A stretch of DNA of 45,983 bases from Kineococcus siccus (GTDB lineage Bacteria; Actinomycetota; Actinomycetes; Actinomycetales; Kineococcaceae): positions 1 through 45,983 of the forward strand of contig NZ_JAAALN010000008.1 of NCBI RefSeq assembly GCF_009906795.1. Reading direction: 5' to 3'. Each line of letters opens with the position of its first letter. Position 1 is the first letter of the stretch. The position numbers were made by a program, and so were the translations under genes. This document shows positions 10,332 to 27,209 of this stretch, piece after piece. A model generated the notes under the pieces. It was not told where the DNA came from. It made no database searches and worked only from the letters and a program-made list of their open reading frames with translations.

Positions 10332-10337
10332 TACTCT
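10332..10337 (+). promoter_or_regulatory. -10 element for a leaderless uvrB mRNA
   Basis: TACTCT is followed by six bases (GGGGAC) and the uvrB ATG at 10344. I found no LexA-type palindrome (CGAAC-N4-GTTCG) nearby. Confidence 0.5.
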
Positions 10338-10343
10338 GGGGAC

Positions 10344-12473
10344 ATGCGGCCGACGACAGACATCCAGCGGCGAGTGGCGCCCTTCGAGGTGGTCTCGGAG
10401 TTCTCCCCGTCCGGCGACCAGCCGGCGGCGATCGCGGAGCTCACGCAGCGGATCCAGGCCGGGGAGAAGGACGTCGTGCTGCTGGGTGCGACCGGCACCG
10501 GCAAGTCGGCCACGACCGCCTGGCTCATCGAGCAGGTGCAGCGGCCGACCCTGGTGATGGCCCCCAACAAGACCCTCGCGGCGCAGCTGGCCAACGAGTT
10601 CCGCGAGCTGCTGCCGAACAACGCGGTCGAGTACTTCGTGTCGTACTACGACTACTACCAGCCCGAGGCGTACGTCCCCCAGTCGGACACCTACATCGAG
10701 AAGGACTCCTCGATCAACGAGGAGGTCGAGCGGCTGCGCCACTCGGCGACCAACTCGCTGCTGACGCGCCGTGACGTGGTCGTCGTCGCGACCGTCTCCT
10801 GCATCTACGGCCTGGGCACGCCGCAGGAGTACGTGGACCGCATGGTCAACCTCAAGGTCGGCGAGACGATGGACCGCGACGACCTCCTGCGGCAGTTCGT
10901 CGGCATGCAGTACACGCGCAACGACCTGGCGTTCACGCGCGGCACCTTCCGGGTCCGCGGCGACACCGTCGAGATCATCCCGATGTACGAGGAGCACGCG
11001 ATCCGCGTCGAGTTCTTCGGCGACGAGATCGACAAGCTGTACACGCTCAACCCGCTCACGGGGGAGGTGCTGCGCGACGAGGAGCTGGTCTACGTCTTCC
11101 CGGCCTCGCACTACGTCGCCGGTCCCGAGCGCCTCGAGCGCGCGGTCGGCACCATCGAGGCCGAGCTGGCCGAGCGGCTGGCGGAGCTGGAGCAGCAGGG
11201 CAAGCTGCTCGAGGCGCAGCGGCTGCGGATGCGCACGACGTACGACATCGAGATGCTGCGCCAGGTCGGCACGTGCTCCGGCGTGGAGAACTACTCCCGG
11301 CACATGGACGGCCGCGAGCCGGGCTCGGCGTCGAACACGCTGCTGGACTACTTCCCCGAGGACTTCCTGCTCGTCATCGACGAGTCCCACGTGAGCGTCC
11401 CGCAGATCGGCGGCATGTACGAGGGGGACGCCTCGCGCAAGCGCACGCTCGTCGACCACGGCTTCCGGCTGCCCAGCGCCATGGACAACCGGCCCCTGCG
11501 CTGGGAGGAGTTCCTCGAGCGCACGGGGCAGACCGTCTTCCTGTCGGCGACGCCCGGCTCCTACGAGCTGTCTCGCGGCAGGGGCGTCGTCGAGCAGATC
11601 ATCCGCCCGACCGGCCTGGTCGACCCGCAGGTCGTGGTCAAGCCCACCAAGGGCCAGATCGACGACCTGCTGCACGAGATCCGCGAGCGCGCGGCGCGCG
11701 ACGAGCGCGTCCTGGTGACCACGCTGACCAAGAAGATGTCGGAGGACCTCACCGACTACTTCCTCGACCAGGGCGTGCGGGTGCGCTACCTGCACTCCGA
11801 GGTCGACACGCTGCGGCGCGTGGAGCTGCTGCGGGAGCTGCGCCAGGGCGCCTACGACGTCCTCGTCGGGATCAACCTCCTGCGCGAGGGGCTGGACCTG
11901 CCGGAGGTCTCCCTCGTCGCGATCCTCGACGCCGACAAGGAGGGGTTCCTCCGCTCGGCGACCTCCCTGATCCAGACCATCGGCCGCGCGGCGCGCAACG
12001 TCTCCGGCGAGGTCCACATGTACGCCGACCGGATCACCCCCTCGATGGAGCAGGCGATCGAGGAGACGAACCGGCGCCGCGAGAAGCAGGTGGCCTACAA
12101 CCAGGCGAAGGGCGTCGACCCGATGCCGCTGCGGAAGAAGATCGCGGACATCACCGACCTCATCGCCAAGGAGGACGCCGACACGGCGGCCCTGCTCGGC
12201 GGCGGGGGCCGCCAGCAGTCCCGCGGCAAGGCGCCCGTGCCCGCGCTGGGCGCCAAGGCGCGGGGGACGGGCCGCAACATCGGCCGCGAGGTAGGTCCCG
12301 AGCCGCGGGAGTCCATGCCGCAGACCGACCTGGCCGAGCTCATCCAGCAGCTCACCGACCAGATGCACGGGGCCGCGGCCGAGCTGCAGTTCGAGCTCGC
12401 GGGGCGGCTGCGCGACGAGATCGGGGACCTCAAGAAGGAGCTGCGCGGGATGCGCGCCGCGCAGGGGGCCTGA
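10344..12473 (+). CDS. uvrB: Excinuclease ABC subunit B
   Basis: This 709-residue damage-verification helicase of nucleotide excision repair is loaded by UvrA and recruits UvrC. It has the P-loop GATGTGKS at 48-55, the damage-probing beta-hairpin region [12 protein letters not shown] near residues 97-108, DEAD-like [10 protein letters not shown], and helicase motifs [40 protein letters not shown] and [13 protein letters not shown] motif ([23 protein letters not shown]) for UvrC contact lies near the C-terminus. The length is normal. An Ala/Gly-rich linker precedes the UVR motif. ATG 10344 is six bases after TACTCT. The convergent MarR gene begins 134 bases after the stop. Confidence 0.98.
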   Translation: MRPTTDIQRRVAPFEVVSEFSPSGDQPAAIAELTQRIQAGEKDVVLLGATGTGKSATTAWLIEQVQRPTLVMAPNKTLAAQLANEFRELLPNNAVEYFVSYYDYYQPEAYVPQSDTYIEKDSSINEEVERLRHSATNSLLTRRDVVVVATVSCIYGLGTPQEYVDRMVNLKVGETMDRDDLLRQFVGMQYTRNDLAFTRGTFRVRGDTVEIIPMYEEHAIRVEFFGDEIDKLYTLNPLTGEVLRDEELVYVFPASHYVAGPERLERAVGTIEAELAERLAELEQQGKLLEAQRLRMRTTYDIEMLRQVGTCSGVENYSRHMDGREPGSASNTLLDYFPEDFLLVIDESHVSVPQIGGMYEGDASRKRTLVDHGFRLPSAMDNRPLRWEEFLERTGQTVFLSATPGSYELSRGRGVVEQIIRPTGLVDPQVVVKPTKGQIDDLLHEIRERAARDERVLVTTLTKKMSEDLTDYFLDQGVRVRYLHSEVDTLRRVELLRELRQGAYDVLVGINLLREGLDLPEVSLVAILDADKEGFLRSATSLIQTIGRAARNVSGEVHMYADRITPSMEQAIEETNRRREKQVAYNQAKGVDPMPLRKKIADITDLIAKEDADTAALLGGGGRQQSRGKAPVPALGAKARGTGRNIGREVGPEPRESMPQTDLAELIQQLTDQMHGAAAELQFELAGRLRDEIGDLKKELRGMRAAQGA

Positions 12474-12607
12474 CCGGCGGTCCTGACCCACGGGCCCGAC
12501 CGGCGGGGTCCGGCGACCGTCGGCGGTGCGGGCCGGCGGTGCGGGGGTCCGTGGCCCCGGCGGCCGGTGCGCGGGCTCTGTCCCCCCGCACCCGTCGCGC
12601 GGGGAGC

Positions 12608-13168
12608 TCAGTCCTCCCGGACGGGCGGGACGGGGGACACGGCTCCCGTCGCGGTGAGGTGCGCGAGCATGGCCTGCGCGATCTCGCCGAGCTGCTTGAC
12701 CTGCTCGGCGTCCAGGACGTCGAAGAGGTTGCTGCGGACCGCCTCGACGTGGCCGGGGGCCGCGGCGGCCAGGGCGTCGAAGCCCGCGTCCGTGAGGACC
12801 GCGAGGTAGCCGCGGCCGTCGGTCTCGCAGGCCTCCCGGCGGATCCACCCGCGCTCCTCGAGGCGGGCGACGGCGTGCGAGACGCGGCTGCGCGAGGACA
12901 GCGAGGAGTCGGCGAGCTGGCTCATCCGCAGCGAGCGCCCAGGCGCCTCCGACAGGCGGACGAGCATCTCGTAGTACGTGTGGGCGATGCCCGACTCGTG
13001 CTGCAGCTGGCGGTCGATGCGGTCCGTGAGCAGCTGCGTCGCGGACAGGTAGGCGCGCCACACGACCTGCTCGTCCGCGTCCAGCCAGCGGGTCCCGCCC
13101 GCGGGCGCCGGGGCGTCCGCCGTCGGCGCGGGGAGGGGGGCGGCGGCCGGGCCGGCGGAGGGGACCAT
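12608..13168 (-). CDS. MarR-family transcriptional regulator
   Basis: This is a 186-residue winged-helix DNA-binding protein. An Ala/Pro-rich N-terminal 26 residues precede a helical region (LDADEQVVWRAYLSATQLLTDRIDRQL). The MarR wing-helix lies at about residues 70-145, with YEMLVRLSEAPGRSLRMSQLADSSLSSRSRVSHAVARLEERGWIRRE and then AVLTDAGFDALAAAAPGH. The family usually represses its own gene and a divergent neighbour and is released by small phenolic or oxidising ligands. Here the divergent neighbour is uvrA, 189 bases away. Control of uvrA is only an inference. The start ATG 13168 lies six bases after TACCTT on the minus strand and has no ribosome site. Confidence 0.88.
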   Translation of the reverse strand: MVPSAGPAAAPLPAPTADAPAPAGGTRWLDADEQVVWRAYLSATQLLTDRIDRQLQHESGIAHTYYEMLVRLSEAPGRSLRMSQLADSSLSSRSRVSHAVARLEERGWIRREACETDGRGYLAVLTDAGFDALAAAAPGHVEAVRSNLFDVLDAEQVKQLGEIAQAMLAHLTATGAVSPVPPVRED

Positions 13169-13174
13169 GGCCCC

Positions 13175-13180
13175 AAGGTA
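13175..13180 (-). promoter_or_regulatory. -10 element for a leaderless marR mRNA
   Basis: On the minus strand TACCTT is followed by GGGGCC and then the ATG at 13168. Confidence 0.45.
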
Positions 13181-13345
13181 CGCGTTCGTCTCAACCACTT
13201 CCAGGTGAACGCCCAGGAGCCGGCCGTCGCCGGCCGGGCGTGCCCGCCCCCGCCGGGAGCCCGGGCGGCCCCGCCGGGTCCCTCGGCGGCCCCGGCGGAG
13301 CGTGGGGCCGACGTCGTCGTGTCCGGCGGTGTCGGAGGGGGAGCC

Positions 13346-13351
13346 TAGGGT
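13346..13351 (+). promoter_or_regulatory. -10 element for a leaderless uvrA mRNA
   Basis: TAGGGT is followed by TGGGTC and then the GTG at 13358. No ribosome site is visible, which supports the long N-terminal form of UvrA. Confidence 0.45.
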
Positions 13352-13357
13352 TGGGTC

Positions 13358-16378
<3,021 letters not shown>

Positions 16379-16430
16379 CCCTCCGCGAGGGGACGTCGCG
16401 CACGCGCCGCCGTCCTCCGCGAACGCGCGC

Positions 16431-16468
16431 GCGGGCCGGCCGGTCCTCCCGGGGACCGGCCGGCCCGC
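16431..16468. terminator. Terminator after uvrA
   Basis: A perfect 16-bp stem pairs 16431-16446 with 16453-16468 around a TCCCGG loop. It lies about 52 bases after the uvrA stop in the 198-base gap before uvrC. Nothing else in this gap looks like a gene. Confidence 0.75.
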
Positions 16469-16564
16469 TCGCGTGTCGTCCGGTCCCCCGGAGGTCGCGG
16501 TCCCCGGGAGGGTTCCGCCCGCCCGCCCGGCCGCAGCGGTTCGGCCCGTGTCGCACGGGCGACA

Positions 16565-16570
16565 TAACCT
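16565..16570 (+). promoter_or_regulatory. -10 element for a leaderless uvrC mRNA
   Basis: TAACCT is followed by GGGCCC and then the GTG at 16577. Confidence 0.5.
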
Positions 16571-16576
16571 GGGCCC

Positions 16577-18775
16577 GTGCCCGATCCCGCCACCTACCGT
16601 CCCAAGCCGGGGGAGATCCCCGTCGAGCCCGGGGTCTACCGCTTCCGCGACCCCCAGGGCCGGGTCATCTACGTCGGCAAGGCGAAGAGCCTGCGGCAGC
16701 GGCTGTCGAACTACTTCCAGGACCTGTCCGCGCTGCACCCCCGCACGATGACGATGGTGACCACCGCGGCGAGCGTGGAGTGGACCACGGTGTCCACCGA
16801 GGTCGAGGCGCTGCAGCTGGAGTACTCCTGGATCAAGGAGTTCGACCCGCGCTTCAACGTGAAGTACCGCGACGACAAGTCCTACCCCTACCTCGCCGTG
16901 ACCATGGGTGAGGAGGTTCCCCGCGTGCAGGTCATGCGCGGCGCCAAGCGCAAGGGCACCCGCTACTTCGGGCCGTACACGCACGCCTGGGCCATCCGGG
17001 AGACGGTGGACCTCCTCCTGCGCGTCTTCCCCGTCCGCACGTGCTCCGCCGGCGTCTACAAGCGCGCCGGGCAGGTCGGCCGCCCGTGCCTGCTGGGCTA
17101 CATCGACAAGTGCTCCGCGCCGTGCGTGGGCAAGATCGACCCGGAGGACCACCGCGCGCTCGCGCAGGACTTCTGCGACTTCATGGGCGGCAACACCCAG
17201 CGCTACGTCCGCCGCACGGAGCTGGCGATGAAGGAGGCTGCGGGCGAGCTGGACTTCGAGCGGGCCGCGCGGCTGCGCGACGACCTCGGCGCGCTGCAGA
17301 AGGCGCTCGAGAAGAGCGCCGTCGTCCTTCCCGACGCGACCGACGCCGACGTGTTCGCCATCGCCGACGACGAGCTCGAGGCGGCCGTGCAGGTGTTCCA
17401 CGTGCGCGGCGGCCGGGTCCGCGGCCAGCGCGGCTGGGTGGTGGAGAAGGTCGAGGACGTCGGCGCCCCCGAGCTCGTCGAGCAGCTGCTGCTCCAGGTG
17501 TACGGCGGGGAGACGGGCGAGAACGTCCCCCGCGAGGTGCTCGTCCCGCACCTGCCCGCGACGGTCGAGGGCGACGTCGAGGACTGGCTCTCGGAGCTGC
17601 GCGGGTCCCGGGTGGACCTGCGCGTGCCGCAGCGCGGGGACAAGCGTGCGCTGATGGACACCGTGCACCGCAACGCGACCCAGGCCCTGGCGCTGCACAA
17701 GACCCGCCGCGGCGGCGACCTCACGGCCCGCAGCCAGGCGCTGCAGGAGATCCAGGAGGCCCTCGGCCTGGACGAGGCGCCGCTGCGCATCGAGTGCTTC
17801 GACGTCTCGCACACCCAGGAGACCAACGTGGTCGCCTCGATGGTGGTGTTCGAGGACGGCCTGCCCAAGAAGGGCGAGTACCGGCGCTTCGCCGTGCGCG
17901 GTGACGAGGGCGGCGTGGACGACACCGCGGCCATGCGCGAGGTCCTCCTGCGCCGCTTCCGGCGCCTCGGCACCCGGCAGCCCGCCGACGCCCCGCCCGT
18001 GGACGAGGTCGAGGGCGCGGACGGTGCGGCGCCCGCGCCGGGCGGCCTGGGACCGGGCGACGGACCGGCCGACGGACCGGGTGACGGACCGGCCGACGCA
18101 CCGGGCGACGGACCGGACGACGTGGCGGCCCACCCCCTCGCGGTCCTCGCGGTGGGGGCCGGCCGCAGCGGCCCGGTCGAGCCCGGGGCCCCGGGCGGCG
18201 AGGTGCTCGCGGGCATCGACCCGGACACCGGACGGCCGCGGCGCTTCGCGTACGCGCCCAACCTCGTCGTCGTCGACGGCGGGCAGCCCCAGGTCGAGGC
18301 GGCGGCCCGGGCGCTGGCCGACCTCGGCATCCACGACGTCGCCCTCGCGGGCCTCGCCAAGCGGCTCGAGGAGGTCTGGCTGCCGGGCGAGGCCCACCCC
18401 CTCGTGCTGCCCCGGACCAGCCAGGGGCTCTACCTGCTGCAGCGGGTGCGCGACGAGGCCCACCGCTTCGCCATCACCTACCACCGCGCGAAGCGCAGCA
18501 AGGCCATGACGACGAGCGCGCTGGACGGCGTCCCGGGCCTCGGGCAGGCCCGGAAGTCCGCGCTGCTCAAGCACTTCGGGTCCGTCAAGAAGCTGCGCGC
18601 CGCCTCGGCCGAGGAGGTCGCCGCGGTCCCCGGGATGGGCCCGCGCACCGCGCAGGCCGTGGTGACGGCGCTGGCCGAGGGCCCGGGTGGCCCCGCCGAC
18701 GCGAACGGGGCCGGAGCCGCGGTCGCCGCGGGCCTGCCCGCCGTGAACACCGCGACCGGAGAACTCCTCGACTGA
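16577..18775 (+). CDS. uvrC: Excinuclease ABC subunit C
   Basis: This 732-residue nuclease makes the 3' and 5' incisions of nucleotide excision repair. It has an N-terminal GIY-YIG domain ([22 protein letters not shown], about 20-41), a Cys motif ([15 protein letters not shown]), a UVR motif for UvrB contact ([21 protein letters not shown]), and an RNase H-like domain beginning [25 protein letters not shown] and continuing [12 protein letters not shown]. Tandem helix-hairpin-helix motifs ([34 protein letters not shown]) follow. It is longer than the usual 600-680 residues because about 75 residues (roughly 465-540) are inserted inside the endonuclease domain, including five DGPx tetrapeptide repeats. 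The start GTG 16577 lies six bases after TAACCT. Confidence 0.97.
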   Translation: MPDPATYRPKPGEIPVEPGVYRFRDPQGRVIYVGKAKSLRQRLSNYFQDLSALHPRTMTMVTTAASVEWTTVSTEVEALQLEYSWIKEFDPRFNVKYRDDKSYPYLAVTMGEEVPRVQVMRGAKRKGTRYFGPYTHAWAIRETVDLLLRVFPVRTCSAGVYKRAGQVGRPCLLGYIDKCSAPCVGKIDPEDHRALAQDFCDFMGGNTQRYVRRTELAMKEAAGELDFERAARLRDDLGALQKALEKSAVVLPDATDADVFAIADDELEAAVQVFHVRGGRVRGQRGWVVEKVEDVGAPELVEQLLLQVYGGETGENVPREVLVPHLPATVEGDVEDWLSELRGSRVDLRVPQRGDKRALMDTVHRNATQALALHKTRRGGDLTARSQALQEIQEALGLDEAPLRIECFDVSHTQETNVVASMVVFEDGLPKKGEYRRFAVRGDEGGVDDTAAMREVLLRRFRRLGTRQPADAPPVDEVEGADGAAPAPGGLGPGDGPADGPGDGPADAPGDGPDDVAAHPLAVLAVGAGRSGPVEPGAPGGEVLAGIDPDTGRPRRFAYAPNLVVVDGGQPQVEAAARALADLGIHDVALAGLAKRLEEVWLPGEAHPLVLPRTSQGLYLLQRVRDEAHRFAITYHRAKRSKAMTTSALDGVPGLGQARKSALLKHFGSVKKLRAASAEEVAAVPGMGPRTAQAVVTALAEGPGGPADANGAGAAVAAGLPAVNTATGELLD
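18059..18118 (+). repeat. Five 12-bp tandem repeats inside uvrC
   Basis: Units of GACGGACCGGNN run from 18059 to 18118 with one base change in the fourth copy. They code for [16 protein letters not shown] and DGPD. Confidence 0.8.
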
Positions 18776-18834
18776 GCGTGCCCTTCCGACTGCACTCAGT
18801 ACCGTTCCCGTCACCGCAGGGGTGCCGCGGCTGG

Positions 18835-18840
18835 CAGGAT
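18835..18840 (+). promoter_or_regulatory. -10-like element before rapZ
   Basis: CAGGAT is followed by GACGCC and the GTG at 18847. It is weaker than the others because the first base is C. It could also be part of a GCAGGA ribosome site. Confidence 0.3.
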
Positions 18841-18846
18841 GACGCC

Positions 18847-19970
18847 GTGGCACCACGACCCGGTGACCCGCGCGGGACGTCCTCCGGCGCAGGGCCCGAC
18901 GACCCCTCGACGCCTCCGCACGACGCCGCCGGGGCGCCCGCTCCCGACGGTGCGCGGGCGCCCGCAGCCTCCGCCGCCGAGGACGGGCGGGGGAGGGCCG
19001 GCGCACCCGCCTCCGCGGCCACGGCGGCAGACGCCGAGCAGCTGCTGGCCGCCGACGAGCCCGCGGCCGGCCTCACCCCGGCCGGCGACGCGCCCGCGGA
19101 CGCCGCGCGCTCGCGGCGCCCCGAACTGCTGATCATCACGGGCATGTCGGGGGCCGGGCGCTCCACCACGGGCAAGGCGCTCGAGGACCTGGGCTGGTAC
19201 GTCGTGGACAACCTGCCGCCGCAGATGCTCGAGCCGCTCGCCGAGCTCGCGGCCCGCGCCGGGCTGTCGGTCCCGCGCATCGCGGTCGTCGTCGACGTGC
19301 GCGGCCGCTCCTTCTTCGCCGAGCTGACGGGGTCGCTGACCGCCCTGGACACCCGGCACGTCTCGCCCCGCGTGCTGTTCCTGGACGCCACCGACGAGGT
19401 GCTCGTGCGCCGCTTCGAGTCCGTGCGCCGCCCGCACCCCCTGCAGGGCGACGACCGCATCGTCGACGGCATCGCGCGCGAGCGCGTCCTCACGGGCGAC
19501 CTGCGCTCGCGCGCCGACGTCGTCGTGGACTCCTCGGCCTTCAACGTCCACCAGCTCGGCGCCCTCGTGGCGTCCCTGTTCGAGGCCGAGCGGGCCGACG
19601 ACCTCCGCGTCACCGTCATGAGCTTCGGCTTCAAGTACGGCACCCCCGCGGACGCCGAGCACATCGCCGACGTGCGGTTCATCCCCAACCCGCACTGGGA
19701 GCCCGACCTGCGCCCGCTCACGGGGCGCGACGAGCCCGTGGCGGACTTCGTCCTGGCCGCGGAGGGGGCGCGCCCCTTCCTGGACCGCTACACGGGCGCC
19801 CTGGACCCCGTCTTCGCGGGCTACCGGCGCGAGAACAAGCGCTACGCCACCGTCGCGTTCGGCTGCACGGGCGGCAAGCACCGGTCCGTCGCCATGGCCG
19901 AGGAGCTCGGCCGGCGGCTGGAGCGCAGCGGTGTGCCCGTCCGCGTCCTGCACCGCGATCTGGGGCGGGA

Positions 19971-19974
<4 letters not shown>
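18847..19974 (+). CDS. rapZ: RapZ-family nucleotide-binding protein
   Basis: This 375-residue protein belongs to the RapZ/YvcJ P-loop family. In E. coli the family is an adaptor for glucosamine-6-phosphate sensing; in actinobacteria the role is less clear. Walker A is GMSGAGRST at 99-107, followed by [17 protein letters not shown]. The C-terminal domain carries the invariant [17 protein letters not shown]. The first 90 residues are a low-complexity Ala/Pro/Asp-rich extension, so the true start might be internal. GTG 18847 is six bases after CAGGAT. The stop overlaps the next start in a GTGA junction. The order rapZ-yvcK-whiA is strongly conserved in Gram-positive bacteria. Confidence 0.92.
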
Positions 19975-23374
<3,400 letters not shown>

Positions 23375-23394
23375 CCTGAGCACCGCCGTCCCGG

Positions 23395-23433
23395 GCCCGG
23401 GGAGGCCGCACCCTGCGTGCGGGCTCCCCGGGC
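23395..23433 (+). terminator. Hairpin between gap and pgk
   Basis: The outer stem pairs 23395-23404 with 23424-23433 (GCCCGGGGAG). An inner stem pairs 23406-23411 with 23417-23422 around CCTGC, with one G-G mismatch between the two. It may reduce read-through so that gap message exceeds pgk. Confidence 0.65.
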
Positions 23434-23494
23434 CTCGCGACGACCGGACCACCCCGCCGCGCCCGCACCACCGCGCCCCGCACCGAGGAGCCCC

Positions 23495-24724
<1,230 letters not shown>

Positions 24725-24789
24725 CCCCCGCACGCACCCGCACGACCGCCCGACCCCGTGACGACGCCGCCGCGACCCTGAGGAGTCCC

Positions 24790-25581
24790 GTGAGCACCCC
24801 CCGCACCGCGCTGATCGCCGGCAACTGGAAGATGGTCCTGGACCACCAGCAGGGCACCCTGCTGGTCCAGAAGCTGGACTGGACGCTGAAGGACGCCAAG
24901 CACGACTACGCGGCCGTGGAGGTCGTCGTCCTGCCCTCCCACACGAGCCTGCGCACGGTCCAGACGCTCATCGAGGGCGACAAGCTCTCGATCGCCCTCG
25001 GCGCGCAGGACGTCTCCGCGCACGACGCGGGCGCCTACACGGGTGAGGTGTCCGGGCCGCAGCTCGCGAAGCTGGGCGTGCGCTACGTGGCCGTCGGGCA
25101 CTCCGAGCGCCGCCAGTACCACGGCGAGGACGACACCCTCGTGGCCGCGAAGACGGCCGCCGCCCTCAAGCACGGGCTGGTGCCGATCGTCTGCGTCGGC
25201 GAGGCGCTGGAGGTGCGCCGGGCGGGGCAGCACGTGGAGTTCGCGGTCGCGCAGGTCGAGTCCGCCCTCGCCGGCCTCAGCCCCGAGCAGGTCGCGGGCC
25301 TGGTGCTCGCCTACGAGCCCGTCTGGGCCATCGGCACCGGTGAGGTCGCGACCCCCGAGGACGCCCAGGAGGTCTGCGCCGCGCTGCGCGCCGCGGTGGG
25401 CCGGGTCTTCGGCGCGGACGCGGCCGCCGCGGTGCGGGTGCTCTACGGCGGCTCGGTCAAGCCGGCCAGCATCGCCTCGATCATGGCCCAGCCGGACGTC
25501 GACGGTGCTCTCGTGGGCGGGGCGAGCACGGACGCGGGCGACTTCGCCAGCATCGTGCGCTTCCGCGACCACCCCGCCTGA
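24790..25581 (+). CDS. tpiA: Triosephosphate isomerase
   Basis: This 263-residue TIM-barrel enzyme interconverts dihydroxyacetone phosphate and glyceraldehyde 3-phosphate. Catalytic residues are visible: N12 and K14 in AGNWKM, H104 in AVGHSERR, and the base E176 in [12 protein letters not shown]. The phosphate-binding loop YGGSVKPAS is present near the C-terminus. GTG 24790 has GAGGAG five bases upstream. Its position after gap-pgk completes the triose-phosphate cluster. Confidence 0.98.
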   Translation: MSTPRTALIAGNWKMVLDHQQGTLLVQKLDWTLKDAKHDYAAVEVVVLPSHTSLRTVQTLIEGDKLSIALGAQDVSAHDAGAYTGEVSGPQLAKLGVRYVAVGHSERRQYHGEDDTLVAAKTAAALKHGLVPIVCVGEALEVRRAGQHVEFAVAQVESALAGLSPEQVAGLVLAYEPVWAIGTGEVATPEDAQEVCAALRAAVGRVFGADAAAAVRVLYGGSVKPASIASIMAQPDVDGALVGGASTDAGDFASIVRFRDHPA

Positions 25582-25631
25582 CCTGACCCGCCTCCGAACG
25601 CGGCGGGGCCCGTCCCCGTCCCCGGATGGCT

Positions 25632-25637
25632 TACTCT
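25632..25637 (+). promoter_or_regulatory. Possible -10 for secG
   Basis: TACTCT occurs in the 114-base gap between tpiA and secG, about 60 bases before the start. There is no obvious -35. Confidence 0.3.
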
Positions 25638-25695
25638 GTGTACGCCCTGGCCCGGCCGCTCCCTCGCAGGAACGGCCTCGACGAGAAGGATCCGC

Positions 25696-25947
25696 GTGTC
25701 TGTTCTGCGCATCGTGCTGCAGGTGCTGCTCGCCATCTCGAGCCTGTTCCTGACGCTGCTGATCCTCCTGCACAAGGGCAAGGGTGGCGGTCTGTCGGAC
25801 ATGTTCGGCGGCGGCGTGACGACGAGCCTCTCCGGGTCGAGCATGGCGGAGCGCAACCTCAACCGCTTCACCGTGGGTGTCGCCCTGGTGTGGACGGTGT
25901 GCATCGTGCTGCTGGGCCTGGTCGAGCGGTTCACCAACGAGTTCTGA
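25696..25947 (+). CDS. secG: Preprotein translocase subunit SecG
   Basis: This 83-residue membrane protein assists the SecYEG channel. Two hydrophobic helices at about residues 3-22 and 57-77 flank the conserved cytoplasmic loop LHKGKGGGLSDMFGGGVTTSLSGSSMAERNLNR. The length is normal. GTG 25696 has an AGAAGGA site. The gene lies between tpiA and rbpA as in many actinomycetes. Confidence 0.95.
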   Translation: MSVLRIVLQVLLAISSLFLTLLILLHKGKGGGLSDMFGGGVTTSLSGSSMAERNLNRFTVGVALVWTVCIVLLGLVERFTNEF

Positions 25948-25983
25948 GCTTCTCAGACACGACGGACGAGGGGAGATCAACTC

Positions 25984-26334
25984 GTGGCAGGTGGCAACGC
26001 CATCCGGGGTAGCAGGGTCGGCGCCGGGCCGATGGGGGAGGCGGAGCGCGGGGACACGGCCCCCCGGATCCGCATCTCCTACTGGTGCGCCAACGGGCAC
26101 GAGACGCGGCCCAGCTTCGCCGAGGAGTCGGGCGTCGAGCCGCCCGAGACCTGGGACTGCCCGCGGTGCGGCTTCCCGGCGGGCACCGACCGGGCCAACC
26201 CCCCGGCGCCGCTGAAGAACGAGCCGTACAAGACGCACCTCGCGTACGTCAAGGAGCGACGCAGCGACGCCGACGGCGAGGCCATCCTCAACGAGGCCCT
26301 CGAGGGTCTGCGCCGCCGGGGTCTCATCCGCTGA
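25984..26334 (+). CDS. rbpA: RNA polymerase-binding protein RbpA
   Basis: This 116-residue actinobacterial transcription factor binds RNA polymerase and the principal sigma factors and stabilises open complexes. The zinc ribbon ligands C35, H39, C59 and C62 (YWCANGHET and WDCPRCGFPAG) are intact. The C-terminal sigma-interacting part has LKNEPYKTHLAYVKERRSDADGEAILNEALEGLR. The N-terminus contains the RGSRVG motif typical of the family. GTG 25984 has GAGGGGAG about eight bases upstream. A hairpin terminator follows, facing the pentose phosphate operon. Confidence 0.97.
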   Translation: MAGGNAIRGSRVGAGPMGEAERGDTAPRIRISYWCANGHETRPSFAEESGVEPPETWDCPRCGFPAGTDRANPPAPLKNEPYKTHLAYVKERRSDADGEAILNEALEGLRRRGLIR

Positions 26335-26403
26335 GGCTCCCGCGCGGTCCGCGTCAGCTGCCGGACCGCCAGCACGAGCGCGACGACCGCGCGACCACGG
26401 AGG

Positions 26404-26426
26404 CCCCCGACCGGACAGGTCGGGGG
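26404..26426. terminator. Bidirectional terminator between rbpA and pgl
   Basis: CCCCCGACC (26404-26412) pairs with GGTCGGGGG (26418-26426) around GGACA and is followed by TCTTC on the plus strand. It lies between convergent rbpA and pgl. Confidence 0.8.
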
Positions 26427-26450
26427 TCTTCGTCGTGCGCGGACCGCGGC

Positions 26451-27209
26451 TCAGAGGTCGCCGGCCGCCGCGGCGTCGACGAGCCACACGGTGGCCTCGC
26501 GGCCGTGCGCGCCCGCCGCGGGAGTCTCCGCGACGTCCCCGCCGCCCACCCCGCGCGCGACTGCGGCGGCCTTCTCCGGCCCGGCCGCGACGACCCACAC
26601 CTGCCGGGCTCGCGCCAGCGCGCCGAACGTGAAGGACAGCCGCACGGGCGGCGGCTTGGGCGACGCCCGGACCCCGATGACGCTGGAGTCGTCGCGAGCC
26701 AGCCCGGGGTGCTGCGGGAACAGGGAGGCGACGTGCCCGTCCGGGCCCATGCCCAGCAGCAGCACGTCGAACGCGGGCACCTCGGCGCCGTCCGCGGCGG
26801 CCGCGAGCGCGGCGGCGTAGCGGGCGGCGGCCGCGTCCGGGTCGTCGCCGTCGGGTCCGTCGGACGCCGGCGGGACGTGGACCAGCGCGCGGTCCAGGGG
26901 CAGGTGGCGCAGCAGCGCCTCCTCGGCCTGGGTCGCGTTGCGCTCGGGGTCGCCGGCCGGCAGGAACCGCTCGTCGCTCCACCACACGTGCACGCGCGTC
27001 CAGTCGACGGCGTCGCGGGCGGGGGAGCCGGCCACGGCCGCCAGCGCCTTCGTGCCGATCGTGCCGCCTGTGAGCGACACGTGCGCCACCCCGCGCCGCG
27101 CCTGGGCGTCGGCGAGCGCGGCCAGGAGGCGGCCCGCGACGGCGTGCGCGAGGACGTCCGGCGAGGGGTGGACGACGACGAGGGGGGCCTCGCCCGGTCC
27201 GCCCGTCAC
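26451..27209 (-). CDS. pgl: 6-phosphogluconolactonase
   Basis: This 252-residue enzyme hydrolyses 6-phosphogluconolactone in the oxidative pentose phosphate pathway. Motifs are VSLTGGTIGTKALAAV, VHVWWSDERFLPAGDPERNATQAEEALL, and FDVLLLGMGPDGHVASLFPQHPGL, the catalytic glucosamine-6-phosphate-isomerase-like signature. The start GTG 27209 overlaps the opcA stop in a GTGA junction, so translation is coupled. It is the last gene of tkt-tal-ORF-zwf-opcA-pgl and ends at a shared terminator. Confidence 0.95.
   Translation of the reverse strand: MTGGPGEAPLVVVHPSPDVLAHAVAGRLLAALADAQARRGVAHVSLTGGTIGTKALAAVAGSPARDAVDWTRVHVWWSDERFLPAGDPERNATQAEEALLRHLPLDRALVHVPPASDGPDGDDPDAAAARYAAALAAAADGAEVPAFDVLLLGMGPDGHVASLFPQHPGLARDDSSVIGVRASPKPPPVRLSFTFGALARARQVWVVAAGPEKAAAVARGVGGGDVAETPAAGAHGREATVWLVDAAAAGDL

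Noticed and set aside
8850-13061. A 1403-codon minus-strand open frame opposite coaE and uvrB
   Set aside because: It has no recognisable domain, lies opposite two well-supported genes, and its composition follows from their codon bias.
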